Below, one piece after another: positions 1 through 7,087 of a stretch of 11,085 nt of DNA; position 1 is the stretch's first letter; each line of letters begins with the position of its first letter. Source of the stretch: Anaerotignum sp. (GTDB lineage: Bacteria; Bacillota; Clostridia; Lachnospirales; Anaerotignaceae); contig JAFZDV010000175.1 in NCBI GenBank assembly GCA_017560955.1, positions 1-11,085 on the forward strand, written 5' to 3'. Both the position numbers and the translations under genes were made by a program. A model generated the notes under the pieces. It made no database searches. It had not been told where the DNA came from and saw only the letters and a program-made list of their open reading frames with translations.

Positions 1-297
1 CAGTGTTCTTCCAAGGATATGGGCAAAAACGTTATCCCCAACTGCTCCGTTGGTTGTATCGCTTGCAAAATCTGCGAAAAGAACTGTCCTTTCGATGCAA
101 TCCATGTAATTGATAACCTGGCTGTTATCGACTACGATAAATGTAAAGCATGTGGCATCTGTGCAAACAAATGTCCTAAAGGTGTTCTGACAGGTAAGAG
201 ACCTCCTCAGCCCGCTCCTGCAGCTGCACCCGCAGCTCCCGCTGCTGAAGCTCCTAAAGCTGAAGCACCCGCAGCAGAAGCTCCCAAGGCTGAATAA
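1..297 (+). CDS. rnfB: Rnf electron transport complex subunit B, C-terminal part (5' end outside window)
   Basis: The reading frame is open from base 1, so only the last 98 residues are present. Two ferredoxin-type 4Fe-4S motifs are visible: Cys19, 22, 25 and 29 (CxxCxxCxxxCP) and Cys48, 51, 54 and 58 (same spacing). The preceding CSSKDMGKN and CSVGC segments match RnfB rather than a free ferredoxin. RnfB is the iron-sulfur subunit of the membrane Rnf complex, which passes electrons from reduced ferredoxin towards NAD+ while pumping Na+ or H+. After the second cluster (about residue 66) the protein ends in a low-complexity Ala/Pro/Glu/Lys tail in which AEAPKAE occurs twice; such tails vary among RnfB proteins. 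In anaerobes rnfB is usually the last gene of rnfCDGEAB, which fits the strong terminator that follows. The first methionine in the window (base 19) is internal, not the start. Confidence 0.9.
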   Translation, partial: QCSSKDMGKNVIPNCSVGCIACKICEKNCPFDAIHVIDNLAVIDYDKCKACGICANKCPKGVLTGKRPPQPAPAAAPAAPAAEAPKAEAPAAEAPKAE

Positions 298-300
298 GCC

Positions 301-340
301 TTACCGCTCCGCGGTAAAAGAGCAGAATAATTTTTCTGCT
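301..340 (+). other. Two small hairpins in the rnfB 3' untranslated region
   Basis: Immediately after the rnfB stop there are two short inverted repeats. TTACCGC and GCGGTAA (301-307 and 311-317) form a 7-bp stem with a 3-base loop. AGCAGAA and TTCTGCT (321-327 and 334-340) form a 7-bp stem with a 6-base loop. Neither is followed by a long T-run, so they are more likely 3'-end structures that protect the transcript than the main terminator, which lies just downstream. Confidence 0.45.
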
Positions 341-364
341 TGGCTGAATAATCTTAGCTAACTT

Positions 365-397
365 AGACTCTCCGAGAAATCGGAGAGTCTTTTTTTA
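365..397 (+). terminator. Rho-independent terminator of the rnf operon
   Basis: AGACTCTCCGA (365-375) and TCGGAGAGTCT (380-390) form a perfect 11-bp stem closed by a GAAA tetraloop. The T-run begins inside the 3' arm and continues as TTTTTTATTT. This is a textbook intrinsic terminator and should end transcription from rnfB. Confidence 0.93.
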
Positions 398-459
398 TTT
401 CTATTTCAGGAAATCACCCTCTTTTTATTTTTTGTTCGCTTTTCTCCTGCCTCTTTTTG

Positions 460-468
460 TGGTATAAT
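460..468 (+). promoter_or_regulatory. Extended -10 promoter for the DUF4321 gene
   Basis: TGGTATAAT (460-468) is a perfect TATAAT preceded by the TGn extended -10 element. No good -35 box lies 16-18 bases upstream; the best is TTTTCT around 440-445, as expected for an extended -10 promoter. Transcription would begin near 475, leaving a leader of about 34 bases before the ATG at 509. The element lies between the rnf terminator and the next gene. Confidence 0.65.
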
Positions 469-493
469 TCCATAGTTAAATTATTTGAATTTC

Positions 494-500
494 AAGGAGG
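494..500 (+). promoter_or_regulatory. Ribosome binding site fixing the DUF4321 start at 509
   Basis: AAGGAGG ends 8 bases before the ATG at 509. The frame also has an upstream TTG at 485, but that codon lies before the Shine-Dalgarno sequence and would place the site inside the coding region, so 509 is chosen. Confidence 0.85.
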
Positions 501-508
501 CATTACAT

Positions 509-769
509 ATGGCACGAAAATCCTCACAGAATATATGGGTACTGATCCTACTGATGCTGGCAGGCGTGGTGCTGGGTGGTTTTATCGGCAATGCTCTGGG
601 TGACATTTCCGCTCTCAGCTGGCTGAATTATGGCAGCAATTTCGGTCTGTCTTCCCCTATCGTACTGGATCTGGGTGTACTGACACTGCAGTTTGGTCTG
701 ACCATTCGCTTCACCATTGCAGGCATCATCGGTATCATTCTGGCATTCTTTATCTACAGAAAAATGTGA
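509..769 (+). CDS. DUF4321 family small membrane protein
   Basis: This 86-residue protein fits the DUF4321 family of Firmicutes by its length and pattern. It has an N-terminal membrane helix (about residues 9-31, with a GGFIGNALG end), a central segment with LSWLNYGSNFGL and LDLGVLTLQFGL, and a second membrane helix (about 66-83) ending in the basic IYRKM. No catalytic motif is visible and the function is unknown. In Clostridia this family is commonly encoded just upstream of mreB, often with maf and radC between; here both are absent and mreB is the next gene. It has its own promoter and a terminator follows, so it is probably transcribed alone. A role with the cell-elongation machinery is only an inference from gene order. 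Confidence 0.85.
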   Translation: MARKSSQNIWVLILLMLAGVVLGGFIGNALGDISALSWLNYGSNFGLSSPIVLDLGVLTLQFGLTIRFTIAGIIGIILAFFIYRKM

Positions 770-776
770 TTTCAGC

Positions 777-801
777 AGGCATGAATTTCCATGCCTTTTT
801 T
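777..801 (+). terminator. Terminator after the DUF4321 gene
   Basis: AGGCATG (777-783) and CATGCCT (790-796) form a 7-bp stem with a 6-base AATTTC loop, followed directly by six T (796-801). It lies 7 bases after the stop codon and separates the DUF4321 gene from the mreB promoter. Confidence 0.8.
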
Positions 802-845
802 CTGTTTCAAACAGTCGAAAAAACATTGCATTTTTTCCAAAAAAT
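802..845 (+). promoter_or_regulatory. Inverted repeats and A/T tracts upstream of the mreB promoter
   Basis: CTGTTT-C-AAACAG (802-814) is a 13-base interrupted palindrome. ATTTTTT-CC-AAAAAAT (830-845 including the central CC) is a second perfect inverted repeat made of a T-run and an A-run. The second lies roughly 50-60 bases upstream of the predicted transcription start, where an UP element or intrinsically bent DNA would act. The first could be an operator half-site pair, but no known consensus was recognised. Confidence 0.35.
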
Positions 846-857
846 ACGGCGCATTCC

Positions 858-886
858 TTGAAAAGAAAGCCAAAAAGCGGTATGAT
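858..886 (+). promoter_or_regulatory. Sigma-A promoter of the mreB operon
   Basis: TTGAAA (858-863) and TATGAT (881-886) are separated by exactly 17 bases, each one mismatch from the consensus. Transcription would start near 893, giving an mreB leader of about 80 bases. The position between the DUF4321 terminator and mreB makes this the most convincing promoter in the window. Confidence 0.8.
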
Positions 887-920
887 AAAATGTAAGGCAA
901 AATTCAAGCAAATCAACGAT

Positions 921-940
921 TTCCGCCCTTTTGAGCGGAG
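921..940 (+). other. Short hairpin in the mreB 5' leader
   Basis: TCCGC (922-926) and GCGGA (935-939) form a 5-bp stem, extendable by a T-G wobble, around an 8-base loop. It sits in the leader about 15 bases before the mreB Shine-Dalgarno sequence. It also includes most of the sequence in front of the upstream in-frame ATG at 941, making that start unlikely. Any regulatory role is speculative. Confidence 0.3.
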
Positions 941-954
941 ATGTTTTCAATAAT

Positions 955-962
955 GAAAGGGG
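955..962 (+). promoter_or_regulatory. Ribosome binding site for mreB
   Basis: GAAAGGGG lies 11 bases before the ATG at 974, a slightly long spacing. The in-frame ATG codons at 941 and 953 lie upstream of or overlap the site. The protein from 974 begins [19 protein letters not shown], the usual MreB N-terminus, so 974 is preferred. Confidence 0.75.
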
Positions 963-973
963 TAAAAAACACG

Positions 974-2005
974 ATGTTTAATTCCAAAGATATGGGTATC
1001 GACCTGGGTACCGCAAATACATTGGTTTATATGGGTGAAAAAGGCATTATTGTCAACGAGCCCTCTGTAGTTGCCATCAATACACAGACAAGAGAAGTTC
1101 TGGCTGTTGGTAACGAAGCAAAAGAAATGATCGGCCGTACACCCGGCAATATCGTAGCGATCCGTCCCATGAAAGACGGCGTAATCGCAGACTTCGATGT
1201 AACACAGGCAATGCTGCGTTACTTCATCAACAAAGCTTATGTGCGTTCTCTGTTCGGCCCTAAGCCCCGTATCGTTATCTGTGTGCCTTCCGGTGTAACA
1301 GAAGTTGAAAAACGTGCGGTACTGGAAGCAGCTATCGCTGCAGGCTCCAAAGAAAAAGACACATACCTGATCGAAGAACCCATGGCAGCAGCCATCGGCT
1401 CCGGCCTGCCCGTAGCTGAACCCACAGGCAGCATGGTCGTTGATATCGGCGGCGGTACAGTAGAAGTTGCTGTTATCTCCCTGGGCGGTATCGTAACAAG
1501 CCGTTCCCTGCGTGTAGCAGGTGACGCACTGGACAATGCCATCATCTCCTACATCAGAAGAGAATTCAGCCTGGCTATCGGTGACCGTACAGCAGAAGAA
1601 ATCAAAATCACAATCGGTTCTGCTTTCCCTCTGGAAAGAGAAGAAAGAATGGAGATCCGTGGTCGTGACCTGATCAGCGGTCTGCCCAAAACAATCGAAA
1701 TCAACTCCATCCATGTACGTGATGCACTGGCAGAACCTGTTGGTTCCATCATTGACAGCATCAAACAGACACTGGAAGCAACTCCTCCTGAACTGGCAGC
1801 AGATATCATGGAATTCGGTATCACACTGACAGGCGGCGGCGCTCACCTGCGTGGTCTGGATAAACTGATCACAGCAGAAACAGGCATGCCTGTAAACATT
1901 GCAAACCAGCCCCTGAACTGTGTTGCTCTTGGCACAGGTATGGTTCTGGAAGAAATCGATAAACTGAAAAATGTGCTGATCTCCCCCAGAAAAGCACTGT
2001 TCTGA
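974..2005 (+). CDS. mreB: Rod shape-determining protein MreB (bacterial actin)
   Basis: MreB is an actin-fold ATPase that forms membrane-bound filaments and directs the lateral-wall synthesis complex. The 343 residues match the usual family length. Visible motifs in order are phosphate-1 DLGTANT (10-16), [10 protein letters not shown] (133-142), phosphate-2 [11 protein letters not shown] (157-167) and the adenosine motif [11 protein letters not shown] (285-295). It is followed by mreC and mreD, which argues for MreB itself rather than the paralogues Mbl or MreBH. The start at 974 is chosen over upstream in-frame ATGs because it gives the family N-terminus and fits the ribosome binding site. 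The gene is first in an operon driven by the promoter at 858-886. Codon use is strongly biased (CTG for Leu, ACA for Thr, GAA for Glu), consistent with good expression. Confidence 0.97.
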   Translation: MFNSKDMGIDLGTANTLVYMGEKGIIVNEPSVVAINTQTREVLAVGNEAKEMIGRTPGNIVAIRPMKDGVIADFDVTQAMLRYFINKAYVRSLFGPKPRIVICVPSGVTEVEKRAVLEAAIAAGSKEKDTYLIEEPMAAAIGSGLPVAEPTGSMVVDIGGGTVEVAVISLGGIVTSRSLRVAGDALDNAIISYIRREFSLAIGDRTAEEIKITIGSAFPLEREERMEIRGRDLISGLPKTIEINSIHVRDALAEPVGSIIDSIKQTLEATPPELAADIMEFGITLTGGGAHLRGLDKLITAETGMPVNIANQPLNCVALGTGMVLEEIDKLKNVLISPRKALF

Positions 2006-2014
2006 TACTGACGA

Positions 2015-2020
2015 AAGGAG
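2015..2020 (+). promoter_or_regulatory. Ribosome binding site fixing the TTG start of mreC
   Basis: AAGGAG ends 9 bases before the TTG at 2030. No ATG or GTG at suitable distance in this frame precedes the membrane helix, so a TTG start is assigned. Confidence 0.8.
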
Positions 2021-2029
2021 CAAATCCCT

Positions 2030-2971
2030 TTGCAGCAGTTTTTTGAAAAATATAAAAAACAAATATTACGCGGCGGCGTACTGCTTCTGGTGCTGATCAC
2101 AGTCATTGCCAGCGGCAAACAGTTGAATGCTACCCTTCTGGAAAGTGCTATCGGCGTTGTTGTAACTCCTTTTCAGGATCTGACAACAGGTATCAGCAGC
2201 TGGATCGATGAATCCATCACTTCCGCTCGTGACAAAGCCGAACTGAAAGAAGAAAACGAAGACCTGAAAAATCAGATCGCTGACCTTCTGGCAGAAAACA
2301 GAAGGCTGGCCATGTATGAAGGCGAAAACGCAAAACTTTCTGCTTTGCTGAAAATTGCCCAGAGATATCCTGACTACGAAAGCACAGGCGCTACTGTCAT
2401 TGCAAAAGACCCCGGCGTATGGTATGACGGCTTCACCATTGACAAGGGTACAACAAAAGGCATCACAGCAAACATGGTACTGATCGCCCCTGAAGGTCTG
2501 GTGGGCAAAGTGCTGGAAAGCGGCGCAACCTTCTCCAAAGCCCAGTCCATTCTGGACAGCCGTTCCTCTGTACCTGCCATGAGCATGCGTACAGGCGATC
2601 TGGGTGTGGTAAAAGGCGACTATACCCGTTCTGCAGATGGTCTGTGTATCATGGAATACATCGATGCCCAGGCAGAAATCATGGTGGGCGATGAAATCGT
2701 CACATCTCACCTGTCTGACATTTATCCTGCGGGTCTTGCCATCGGCAAGGTTCTGGAACTGGAAACAGACACCAGCGGTCTGACAAAATATGCAGTGATC
2801 CAGCCCTATGTAGACCTGAAACACCTGGATACCATCCTTGTCATTGACAAAAACAGCGCGGTGGAAGCACCTGTTCCAGAAGAACCTTCTGTAAATACAG
2901 AAACACCTGCGGAACCTGAAGAACCCGCAGAATCCACTGAAGAAACACAGGAAACGGGGGTATCTGAATGA
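2030..2971 (+). CDS. mreC: Rod shape-determining protein MreC
   Basis: MreC is the bitopic scaffold that links MreB to PBP2 and RodA on the outer face of the membrane. This 313-residue protein has a short basic cytoplasmic end, one membrane helix (about 12-28), a coiled coil rich in Glu, Lys and Leu (about 66-108), and the paired beta domains with family motifs GLVGKV (156-161) and YPAGLAIGKV (232-241). From about residue 277 it ends in an acidic Pro/Glu/Thr tail that is likely disordered and lies beyond the conserved domain. Translation starts at TTG, which may lower output relative to mreB. The gap after mreB is 24 bases. The stop overlaps the mreD start as ATGA, suggesting translational coupling. 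Confidence 0.95.
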   Translation: MQQFFEKYKKQILRGGVLLLVLITVIASGKQLNATLLESAIGVVVTPFQDLTTGISSWIDESITSARDKAELKEENEDLKNQIADLLAENRRLAMYEGENAKLSALLKIAQRYPDYESTGATVIAKDPGVWYDGFTIDKGTTKGITANMVLIAPEGLVGKVLESGATFSKAQSILDSRSSVPAMSMRTGDLGVVKGDYTRSADGLCIMEYIDAQAEIMVGDEIVTSHLSDIYPAGLAIGKVLELETDTSGLTKYAVIQPYVDLKHLDTILVIDKNSAVEAPVPEEPSVNTETPAEPEEPAESTEETQETGVSE

Positions 2972-3480
2972 GGATCCTCATTACTGCCCTCATCATTTTC
3001 GTAAATTTCATCCTGCAGACTTCTCTTTTCCCTCTGCTGGCTGTGCGCGGCATCTTCCCCAATACAGCGCTGATCATCGTTACTTCCTATGCCCTCCTGC
3101 GCGGCAGTAAGGAAGGCGCTATCGTCGGCGGCTTTACAGGGCTGCTGATGGATATTTTCTTCAGCAAAATGATCGGGTTTTACACCCTTCTGTATCTGGC
3201 CATCGGTTTTTTATTCGGCCGCAGCCAGAAAAACTTTTATCGTGAAAACTACATCCTGCCTGTGATCTTCTGTGCTGTTTCCACAGTACTGTTTCAGGCA
3301 GTCCTGTATATTACAGGGTTCCTGTTCCGCGGGGAAGGCAATATCTTCTATTTTGTCCTCTCTATTCTGGGGCCCGAACTGGTCTATACGGCCGTTGTAA
3401 CAGTTCTGCTTTACCGAATCCTGTTCGGTATCAATGAATGGCTGGAACTGAAAGAAAAATACAAATACAGATTATTCTAA
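2968..3480 (+). CDS. mreD: Rod shape-determining protein MreD
   Basis: MreD is the multi-spanning membrane partner of MreC in the elongation complex. The 170-residue product is almost wholly hydrophobic, with about five membrane helices (roughly 3-24, 32-44, 49-84, 96-119 and 126-153). The family pattern GFTGLLMDIFFSKMIGFYTL (55-74) contains the conserved Asp62. The start codon overlaps the mreC stop by four bases; the only upstream ribosome-binding signal is a weak GGGGG at 2956-2960, so expression probably depends on coupling to mreC. A basic/acidic C-terminal end (NEWLELKEKYKYR) would face the cytoplasm. The length is typical. Confidence 0.93.
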   Translation: MRILITALIIFVNFILQTSLFPLLAVRGIFPNTALIIVTSYALLRGSKEGAIVGGFTGLLMDIFFSKMIGFYTLLYLAIGFLFGRSQKNFYRENYILPVIFCAVSTVLFQAVLYITGFLFRGEGNIFYFVLSILGPELVYTAVVTVLLYRILFGINEWLELKEKYKYRLF

Positions 3481-3503
3481 TCTGATTCCTTTAGGAGGAA
3501 CCG

Positions 3504-6341
3504 ATGAGAAAGTACCTTGATCACTTTTTAGATCTTTGTAAAAACAGAATATTTGTTATGCTCTGCGGCATCATCGTCCTCTTTGCGATCATCGTTCTCA
3601 GGCTGTTCAGCCTGCAGATCATCCATGGTACGAAATATGAGGAATCCATCACCGCCAGCGTTTCCAAGGAGCTGCCCGTAACAGCACCCCGTGGTGCCAT
3701 CTACGACAGATACGGCAGACCTCTTGCAGTTAACAAGGTTGCCTACTGCGTACAGGTAGACGGCAGCGTGACGCTGGAATTCAACAAAGAGGAACGACAG
3801 GAACTCTCCGATGCTCTGACCAGAGCCCTCTGGGAAAAAGGCGAGACCAAAGTAGATTCCCTGCCCATCACCAAAAAAGCACCTTATCGCTTCACCTTTG
3901 ACGGCACCGAAGAAGAAAAGGAAACCAGAGAAAAACGCTGGAAAACCAATATCGGTCTGGAAAAGAAACAAAGGGATATGACTGCCGAGGAATGTCTGGA
4001 CTGGCTGTATGAAAAATACACGCCCCCTGCAGACTTCAATGCAGCCCAGAAACGTACTTATATTTCCCTCTGCCTGAGCGATGACAGAAACCTGATGGCT
4101 CTGACCCTTGCCATGAAACTGACAGACTTCGGCGAAGAAATCGTCGATGAACTGCCTCTGGATACAGAAACACCCTACTCCTTCCAGTTCAACGGCAACA
4201 AAAACCGTGAAAAAAGCTGGAAAGAAAGTATGGCTATGGAAGGCGAAGAACTGTATTACGGTTCTCTGAAAACACTGGATTATCTGAGAGATTACTTCGG
4301 TCTGCCACAGGGTCTGCCCAATGACCTGATCCGCAGCACACTGGGTATCCGTTATTCCATGTATCTGCAGCGTTATCAGCAGTATCAGACAGTAAATGTG
4401 GCAACAGATGTCAGTGCAAAAACACTGGCTTTCGTAGAAGAAAATCAGGATACTTTCCCCTGCGTTATCATCGATACTATTTCTTTGAGAGAATATCCTC
4501 AGGGTGAGTATTTTGCACATATTCTGGGCTATATCCGTCAGATGACAGAAAATGACTATGCACTCTATAAAGACGATGTGGATAAAGACGGCAATCCCAT
4601 CTACAGCCAATCTGACATCGTTGGTCAGGACGGCATGGAAAAATTATTCGAAAGACAACTGAACGGCACAGACGGCAAAGTACAGATCGAAGTCGACAAC
4701 CAGGGTCGCCGTATGAGCGTGATCGCCTCTACAGAGCCCATCCCCGGCAAAGACCTCTTCCTGACACTGGACAGCAAGCTGCAGAAAGTGGCTTATGATG
4801 CTCTGGAAAGCGAACTGAGAAAAGCCGTTCTTACCAAACTGACAACTTCCGGTAAAAATTCCGTTTCTACTCTGGATCTGTTCCGTTCCATGATCAATGT
4901 GAACCACATTTCTGCACAGAAAATGCTTTATGCGGAAGAAGGCACAGTACAGCATACCGTCTACCTCAGACTGAAACAGGTGCAGCCCGACTTTGATCCT
5001 GAACAGGAAGATGCTGTTTCCGTAGCAAAGGAATTCCTGCTGGAAGGTCTGGAAAAAGGAAATGTCAGCATCAAAGAACTGATGCTGATGATGATCGAAC
5101 AGGAAAACATCAAGGTTACACCCGAGGAAAAAGCCGATATCGAAGGCGGCGGTTCTCCTCTGAGCCTGATCCTGAAAAAATTGGGCAACGGCGAAATGTC
5201 CCCTGCGGACACAGGCCTTGACCCCTGTACCGGTTCTGTTTTCGTGACACAGGTAGGCACAGGCGAGGTTCTCGCCAGTGTGACATATCCTTCCTACGAT
5301 AACAACGAACTGGTAAATACATTCAACAACAGTTATTACAACAGCCTGCTGCAGGACGGCAACACACCTCTGGTAAACCGCCCCCTGAAGCAGAAAAAGG
5401 CCTCCGGCTCCACATTCAAAATGATCACAGCTCTGGCAGGTCTGGAAACAGAAACCATTGGCCCTGATACTCTCATCACCGACAAGGGTATCTTCAAGGA
5501 TACGGGTATCCCCTATGCCCGCTGCTGGATCTATTCCAACACAGGCGGCACCCATCAGTCCCTGAATGTGGCCCACGCTCTGGAAGTATCCTGTAACTAC
5601 TTCTTCTACGAGCTGGCATACCGCATGGGCAATGTGACCACAGGCAACAGCAACAATTCCATCACAACACTGAATGAATATATGGCTGCCTTTGGTCTGA
5701 ATAACTACACAGGTCTGGAGCTGGATGAATACGGCCCTACTATGGCATCTCCTTCCAACAAGGAAAAAGCCGTGAAGACCTTCAACCCTGATGCGACTAC
5801 CAGCCAGACACGCTGGACAGACGGCGATACTATCCGTACTGCCATCGGTCAGTCCATCAACAGCTACACACCTGCACAGGTAACGAAATATATCTCCACC
5901 CTTGCAAATGGTGGTACATTATATAAACTGCATATGGTTGACCATGTGCAGAACCCCGATGGCACCCTTCATTCCGAAGTGGAAGAAACCGTGGAAAATG
6001 TCATCACATTCAAAGAAGAAAACCTGCAGACTGTTTACCATGGCATGTGGCTGGTAACAAACGGCCCGAAAGGTACCCTGCGCGGCGCCTTTGACGACCT
6101 GCCTATCGATGTAGCAGCCAAAACAGGTACTGCCGAAGAAGACAAGAACCGCAGCTCTCATACTTGGCTTGTCTGCTTCGCCCCTTATGATGATCCACAG
6201 ATCGCCATCACCGTAATGATCCCCTTCGGCGAAGGCAGCGGTTCTCCCGCTCCTGCAGTTGCCAAAGCGGTCATCAAAGAATATCTGGGGCTGGATTATA
6301 CGCCCACAAACACCAATCTGCAGACAGTATTGGCACAGTAA
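3504..6341 (+). CDS. mrdA: Penicillin-binding protein 2, elongation-specific class B transpeptidase, enlarged
   Basis: This cross-links peptidoglycan during side-wall growth, working with the glycosyltransferase RodA. The 945-residue protein has a short cytoplasmic end, one membrane helix (about 16-40), the class B motif RGAIYDR (63-69), a dimerisation/pedestal region to about residue 410 and a transpeptidase domain. Catalytic motifs are STFK (Ser636, Lys639), SCN (696-698) and KTGT (873-876). Many class B PBPs are 600-720 residues; the excess here comes from two places. Residues about 103-175 and 199-268 look like an internal duplication. A mainly helical segment, about 440-572, is inserted between LDSKLQKVAYDALE and GSVFVTQVGTGEVLA. 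Enlarged PBP2 proteins are known in Clostridia. Cys674, His684 and Cys697 could bind a metal. AGGAGG lies 5 bases before the ATG, 23 bases after mreD. Confidence 0.95.
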   Translation: MRKYLDHFLDLCKNRIFVMLCGIIVLFAIIVLRLFSLQIIHGTKYEESITASVSKELPVTAPRGAIYDRYGRPLAVNKVAYCVQVDGSVTLEFNKEERQELSDALTRALWEKGETKVDSLPITKKAPYRFTFDGTEEEKETREKRWKTNIGLEKKQRDMTAEECLDWLYEKYTPPADFNAAQKRTYISLCLSDDRNLMALTLAMKLTDFGEEIVDELPLDTETPYSFQFNGNKNREKSWKESMAMEGEELYYGSLKTLDYLRDYFGLPQGLPNDLIRSTLGIRYSMYLQRYQQYQTVNVATDVSAKTLAFVEENQDTFPCVIIDTISLREYPQGEYFAHILGYIRQMTENDYALYKDDVDKDGNPIYSQSDIVGQDGMEKLFERQLNGTDGKVQIEVDNQGRRMSVIASTEPIPGKDLFLTLDSKLQKVAYDALESELRKAVLTKLTTSGKNSVSTLDLFRSMINVNHISAQKMLYAEEGTVQHTVYLRLKQVQPDFDPEQEDAVSVAKEFLLEGLEKGNVSIKELMLMMIEQENIKVTPEEKADIEGGGSPLSLILKKLGNGEMSPADTGLDPCTGSVFVTQVGTGEVLASVTYPSYDNNELVNTFNNSYYNSLLQDGNTPLVNRPLKQKKASGSTFKMITALAGLETETIGPDTLITDKGIFKDTGIPYARCWIYSNTGGTHQSLNVAHALEVSCNYFFYELAYRMGNVTTGNSNNSITTLNEYMAAFGLNNYTGLELDEYGPTMASPSNKEKAVKTFNPDATTSQTRWTDGDTIRTAIGQSINSYTPAQVTKYISTLANGGTLYKLHMVDHVQNPDGTLHSEVEETVENVITFKEENLQTVYHGMWLVTNGPKGTLRGAFDDLPIDVAAKTGTAEEDKNRSSHTWLVCFAPYDDPQIAITVMIPFGEGSGSPAPAVAKAVIKEYLGLDYTPTNTNLQTVLAQ

Positions 6342-6365
6342 TAAAAAACAGGAGGGTAATGAAAA

Positions 6366-6998
6366 ATGACCAACCAGAACTATGTAATCTTCAAAGGCAC
6401 AAAGGACGGCATCACTGTGATCTTCGATCCTGAAGTTCCTTTTCCCATTCTCTGCGGACAGCTGGAAAGAAAGGTTGTTGAAGCAGGTAAATTTTTCGAT
6501 CATGTAAAAACTTCCATGGCTTTCAAAGGCCGTGAATTCAGCGCCGCTGAGGAAGAAGAACTGATCCAGATCATCAAAAAACATGCCACAATGGACATCA
6601 CTTTTGTAAAAACAGAAAACAGCGAAGTAAGAGAACTGAGCGAACTGCTGGCAAAAGAAATGACTCCCGGCAACCTGACAAAATTCCACAAAGGCTCTCT
6701 GAGAAACGGTCAGAAGATCGAATTCGAAGGCAGCGTTGTGGTAGTGGGCGATGTGAACCCCGGTGCGGAAATCAAAGCCGGCGGCAATGTTATCGTTCTG
6801 GGTCAGATGAAAGGCATGGTACACGCAGGCTGCAAAGGAGACACAAGCGCTTTCGTATCTGCCATCTTCATGGCACCCATTCAGCTGAGAATCGCTGATA
6901 TCATCACAAGATTCCCCGAAGAAAACAAAAGGGGTCCCAAACCCCCTGAATATGCCTTCGTACAGAACGGCCAGATCTTCGTAATGGCACTTTCCTGA
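6366..6998 (+). CDS. minC: Septum site-determining protein MinC
   Basis: MinC blocks FtsZ ring formation away from midcell when recruited to the membrane by MinD. The 210 residues divide into an N-terminal FtsZ-inhibiting domain (about 1-100, begins NYVIFKGTKDGITVIFD) and a C-terminal beta-helix domain (about 105-205) with the family signatures RNGQKIEFEG (113-122), GDVNPGAEIKAGGNVIVLGQ (128-147) and MVHAGCKGD (151-159). The last part carries the MinD-binding surface. AGGAGG at 6350-6355 is 10 bases before the ATG. A competing ATG at 6359 is in another frame and does not give the protein. It follows PBP2 by 24 bases, so it can be read from the mre promoter, linking elongation and division genes. 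Confidence 0.95.
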   Translation: MTNQNYVIFKGTKDGITVIFDPEVPFPILCGQLERKVVEAGKFFDHVKTSMAFKGREFSAAEEEELIQIIKKHATMDITFVKTENSEVRELSELLAKEMTPGNLTKFHKGSLRNGQKIEFEGSVVVVGDVNPGAEIKAGGNVIVLGQMKGMVHAGCKGDTSAFVSAIFMAPIQLRIADIITRFPEENKRGPKPPEYAFVQNGQIFVMALS

Positions 6999-7034
6999 TA
7001 AACAGGATACTGCTGTCGAATCATGGGAAAACTT

Positions 7035-7059
7035 CTCCCCTTTTGTTTCAAAAAAGGAG
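7035..7059 (+). other. Imperfect hairpin between minC and minD
   Basis: CTCCCCTTTTG (7035-7045) pairs with CAAAAAAGGAG (7049-7059) apart from two C-A mismatches, with a TTT loop. No T-run follows, so it is unlikely to be a terminator. It lies just upstream of the possible minD promoter and may be the processed or protected 3' end of the upstream message; this is speculative. Confidence 0.3.
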
Positions 7060-7078
7060 TGCAAAAGCTGACCATTTT

Positions 7079-7087
7079 TGTTAATAT
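7079..7087 (+). promoter_or_regulatory. Possible extended -10 promoter upstream of minD
   Basis: The 178 bases between minC and minD are unusual in a cluster where gaps are otherwise about 24 bases. TGTTAATAT (7079-7087) fits TGnTAATAT; the matching -35 position (7059-7064) reads GTGCAA, a weak match. A start near 7094 would give minD and minE their own transcript. Another -10-like TAAAAT at 7144-7149 has no recognisable -35 box. Confidence 0.38.

Noticed and set aside
548..916. Minus-strand open frame over the DUF4321 gene and the mreB leader
   Set aside because: It covers a terminator and a promoter on the plus strand and gives a low-complexity product without a start signal.
770..973. Riboswitch or T-box in the mreB leader
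   Set aside because: Only a short hairpin (922-939) is present after the promoter; no conserved riboswitch core or T-box sequence was recognised.
947..2062. Long open frame of about 371 codons on the minus strand across mreB
   Set aside because: It is the shadow of biased mreB codon use; the product is rich in Cys, Phe and His with no domain, and mreB on the plus strand is certain.
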